Made by a program: the position numbers and the translations under genes. Positions 17,939 to 19,943 of a stretch of DNA of 19,943 nt are shown here, in pieces. The stretch is from assembly GCA_026770575.1 (NCBI GenBank), contig MU657190.1, forward strand, positions 163,458 to 183,400, written 5' to 3'. The first letter of the stretch is position 1, and each line of letters opens with the position of its first letter. The notes under the pieces are model-generated. The model made no database searches, was not told the DNA's origin, and worked only from the letters and a program-made list of their open reading frames with translations. This DNA is from Pelagophyceae sp. CCMP2097 (taxonomy: Eukaryota > Sar > Pelagophyceae).

Positions 17939-18263
17939 ACCCCGCCGCAAACCGCGCGCGCGACGCGCCGTGGGAAGTCTTTTAATCATCCCCGTGGTTT
18001 TAATCATCTCCGTGGCCACCCGCAGCCCCCGTCGAGGAGGAGCCCCGCGTTTCTGCGTCGGCGGCGGGGTTAACGATCGGGAGGCATGAATCGGCACGGC
18101 TGCGGGTCTGCGAACCTCGCTTCGAGACGGTCCACGTGGTACGGAAGAAAACGCCGCGCAGCGGCCACCCGTTACTGATGCCGGTTTGTATTTGCTGTGA
18201 CTGAGAACGGTTTGCATTTTAGTGCAATTGGCTTAGGAGGCTCGAGGGCCACTTGTCAATTTT
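17939..18263. other. Intergenic region
   Basis: Between the 3' end of the plus-strand 8-exon gene and the broken tail of the minus-strand Pro-Thr gene. A short direct repeat (ttttaatcatc followed by cccgtgg / tccgtgg, 17980-18015) is the only structure seen. Confidence 0.45.
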
Positions 18264-18582
18264 CTAAATTTTAAAATACAAGATTATGAACCGGTCGCGC
18301 GGGGGCGCCGTGGGCGTGGGCGCGGCCGTGGCCGTGGGCGCGGCCGTAGGCGGCGCCGTGGGCGTGGCCGTAGGAGGCGCCGTGGGCGTGGCCGTAGGCG
18401 ACGGCGTGATTGTGGCCATCGGCGTCGCCGTTGGAGTGGCCGTCGGCGCGGGCGTCGGCGGCGTTTTCGTGGGAGAAGCCTTAAGCGGCCGTGGGCGCGG
18501 CCGAAGGCTGTGACGTGGGCGCACCCGTGGGCGCGAACGTGGGCGCGGCCGTGGGCGACTTCGTGGGCGCGGCCGACGGCTG
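18264..18582 (-). pseudogene. Broken continuation of the Pro-Thr repeat tail
   Basis: Past the TAA at 18583-18585 the same minus-strand frame continues with repeat units (QPSAAPTKSPTAAPTFAPTG) until a second TAA at 18481-18483. After that point the Pro-Thr pattern resumes in another frame (KASPTKTPPTPAPTATPTAT onward) and ends PPRDRFIILYFKI with a stop at 18264-18266. The repeat array is therefore longer than the present ORF, and one nonsense change plus a phase change have cut it. The plus strand of the same DNA gives only Gly/Ala/Val repeats. Confidence 0.55.
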
Positions 18583-19279
18583 TTACGTGGGCGCGGCCGT
18601 GGGAATGACCGCGGGCGAGGCCGTGGGCGACTCCGATGGCGCGGCCGTGGGCGAGAACGCGGGCGCGGCCGTGGGCGACTTCGTGGGCGCGGCCGATGGC
18701 TGTAACGTGGGCGCGGCCGTGGGCGCGGCCGTGGGAATGACCGTGGGCGAGGCCGTCGGCGACTCCGTGGGCGCGGCCGTGGGCGCGAACGTGGGCACGA
18801 CCGTGAACTCACATACACACACCGTGGGCGAGGCCGTCGGCGACTCTGTGGAAGCGGGTGTGGGAGCCGGCGACTCTGTGGGAGCCGGCGACTCTGTGGG
18901 CGCGGACGTGGGCTTGACCGTGGGCGAGGCCGTCGGCGTGGCCGTCGGCGACTCTGTGGGACTGGCCGAGGGCGTGGCCGTGGGCGCGGAGGTGCACGTG
19001 CTTGGACACCAACTGCCAGTGCCGCCGGCACATTGCTTGTCAGTTTCGCACGCTAGCTGATCATCGCACCTGCTGCCCACCTTTGCTGGCTTATCGCACG
19101 AGGAGCAGACGTCCAACGGCGCCTTGCTTTTCCTAAGCTGTGGTTCGCGCGCGACGACAATTGATGCAAAAACAGGCACAGGACGCTCACAAGCAACAAA
19201 ACGCCTCGGCAACGCATTCGTTAGGCTGCGCCGCCGCGCCCGATAGCAGCCCGGCAGCCAGCACACTCAGGAGCCGCAT
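18583..19279 (-). CDS. Secreted Cys-rich protein with Pro-Thr/Ser repeat tail (2 exons)
   Basis: Exon 1 is 19279-19191 and exon 2 is 19132-18583 (minus strand), joined through a gtgagc donor and a cttag|g acceptor; total 639 bases, 212 residues. The first exon encodes a clear signal peptide, MRLLSVLAAGLLSGAAAQ, then PNECVAEAFCCL. Exon 2 begins with a small Cys domain (DVCSSCDK, SRCDDQLACETDKQC, GSWCPSTC), then SAPTATPSASPTESPTATPT-type repeats rich in Thr/Ser-Pro. Such mucin-like tails are common in extracellular or cell-wall proteins of stramenopile algae and are likely O-glycosylated; the Cys domain may bind carbohydrate. The stop at 18583 is a TAA where sister repeats read TTA or TCA, so the tail appears truncated. 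Without the intron, an alternative ATG at 19266 gives no signal peptide. Confidence 0.7.
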
Positions 19280-19620
19280 CGCGCCTGCCGAGGAGTGGGA
19301 AGGGGCCTAGCTAGCGTAGAAACAGCCGACGTGGATTTTCTAGTTTCGGAAGTTTCGGTTCCGAATACAATTGTACTCCTTAAAGGCTTACTGGACGACC
19401 CAGCCACTTTCGCACTTTGCCGGCTTTGACCCAGCAAGGGAAAGTTTTTTGTCTTTCGTGGTTCCAAATTTCAGACCGGCAAAGTCACTAAAGTTTTCGC
19501 GGTTTCTGAAAATTTGAGGTTAATAATTCAATATTTGATTAGCGACGTTTAAAAGTTTTCGACGTCACTTTCGTTTTTCGTCGCCGTCGCGCAGCCGCCT
19601 GCTCAGTCGTCTTCGCAAGC
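19280..19620. other. Divergent intergenic region
   Basis: It separates the minus-strand Cys-rich gene from the plus-strand exon at 19621 and probably holds both promoters. The motif ccggcaaag appears here in both orientations (about 19417 and 19477), then again at 19848 and, partly, 19932. No canonical TATA box is obvious. Confidence 0.4.
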
Positions 19621-19830
19621 ATGCAGCTCCGCATCGGCGCCGGCATGCGGATGTTGGCGCATCGCGCCGCTGCTGGCGTCGTGGCGTTGGTGGTGGGCTC
19701 GGCGTCGACGGCCGACGCGGCTCGGAGCAAGCCTAAACCGTCGGACGAGGCGGCGCGCACTACGCCTTCGGTGCTGTCGTACTCAGTTCGGGGCGAAAAA
19801 TCCGGCGCAGAAGGCGGCGCAGAAGGCGAA
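19621..19830 (+). CDS. First exon of a secretory-type gene, partial
   Basis: In-frame ATGs lie at 19621 and 19645-19651. From the later ones, MRMLAHRAAAGVVALVVGSA followed by STADAARSKPK is a good signal peptide. The coding frame reaches GAEGGAEGE and then a gtgcgt donor at 19831, the donor seen most often in this window. Reading through that donor meets a stop within six codons. The rest of the gene would lie to the right of the window. No family can be assigned from about 70 residues. Confidence 0.4.
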
Positions 19831-19943
19831 GTGCGTGGGCCGTGACCGGCAAAGCAACGCCGACGAGAGGGCGGCAAAAACGTGTTTTCTAACTTTGCCG
19901 CTTTTTAGTTTTTTCGGTTCGATTTTTGGCGCCGGCAAATGGT

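Noticed and set aside
18286..19060. Plus-strand frames rich in Gly/Ala/Val (AVGVGAAV...) over the repeat tract
   Set aside because: They are the antisense of the Pro-Thr repeats. The minus strand has a signal peptide, a Cys domain and a good intron, while the plus frames have none of these.
1..19943. Bacterial-type features: CRISPR arrays, operons, Shine-Dalgarno sites, insertion sequences
   Set aside because: Spliced eukaryotic genes dominate, and no regularly spaced repeat-spacer array is present. The TIR element is eukaryotic in context.

Overview
The window looks like nuclear DNA of a GC-rich, secondary-plastid (photosynthetic) eukaryotic microalga. The evidence is: a 13-exon gene for the ciliary protein IFT80; a multi-exon gene whose product opens with a signal peptide followed by an Arg/Ala/Pro-rich stretch, as in bipartite plastid-targeting presequences; a secreted Cys-rich protein with a long Pro-Thr repeat tail; small introns (56-222 bp); and many short inverted-repeat elements. 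A stramenopile such as a pelagophyte fits best. A dinoflagellate-like or other lineage cannot be excluded, because all 20 introns I could resolve end in AG followed by an exonic G and two begin with GC.

Layout. 1-5,690 is repeat-rich and largely non-genic. It holds at least five foldback or MITE-like elements (1-352, 2981-3175, 3331-3403, 3760-4004, 4015-4431), two direct copies of a 155-bp dispersed repeat (633-787 and 4527-4680), a possible remnant of an organellar IF-2-like gene (828-1130) and a weak minus-strand exon candidate (5196-5355). 5700-9644 is IFT80 on the plus strand; it splices into an uninterrupted 800-codon frame. 9645-10307 has no gene. 10308-12509 (minus) is an unrecognised coiled-coil protein whose middle third seems to be encoded in another frame. 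12633-13871 is a 1,239-bp mobile element with 38-bp terminal inverted repeats and a GGAGT target duplication; it carries a PHD-like zinc-finger ORF interrupted by a stop. 14187-14230 is an interstitial TTAGGG tract. 14648-16030 is an intronless F-box-like/LRR gene with 16 repeats. 16419-17938 is the 8-exon plastid-targeting candidate. 18583-19279 (minus) is the secreted Cys-rich/Pro-Thr protein, with a broken repeat tail running on to 18264. 19621-19830 is the first exon of another secretory-type gene that leaves the window.

The genes do not form a pathway. They are independent loci separated by repeats. The most interesting items are the PHD-finger TIR element, the plastid-targeting orphan protein, the uniform AG|G acceptors with GC donors, and the near-perfect 55-bp inverted repeat.
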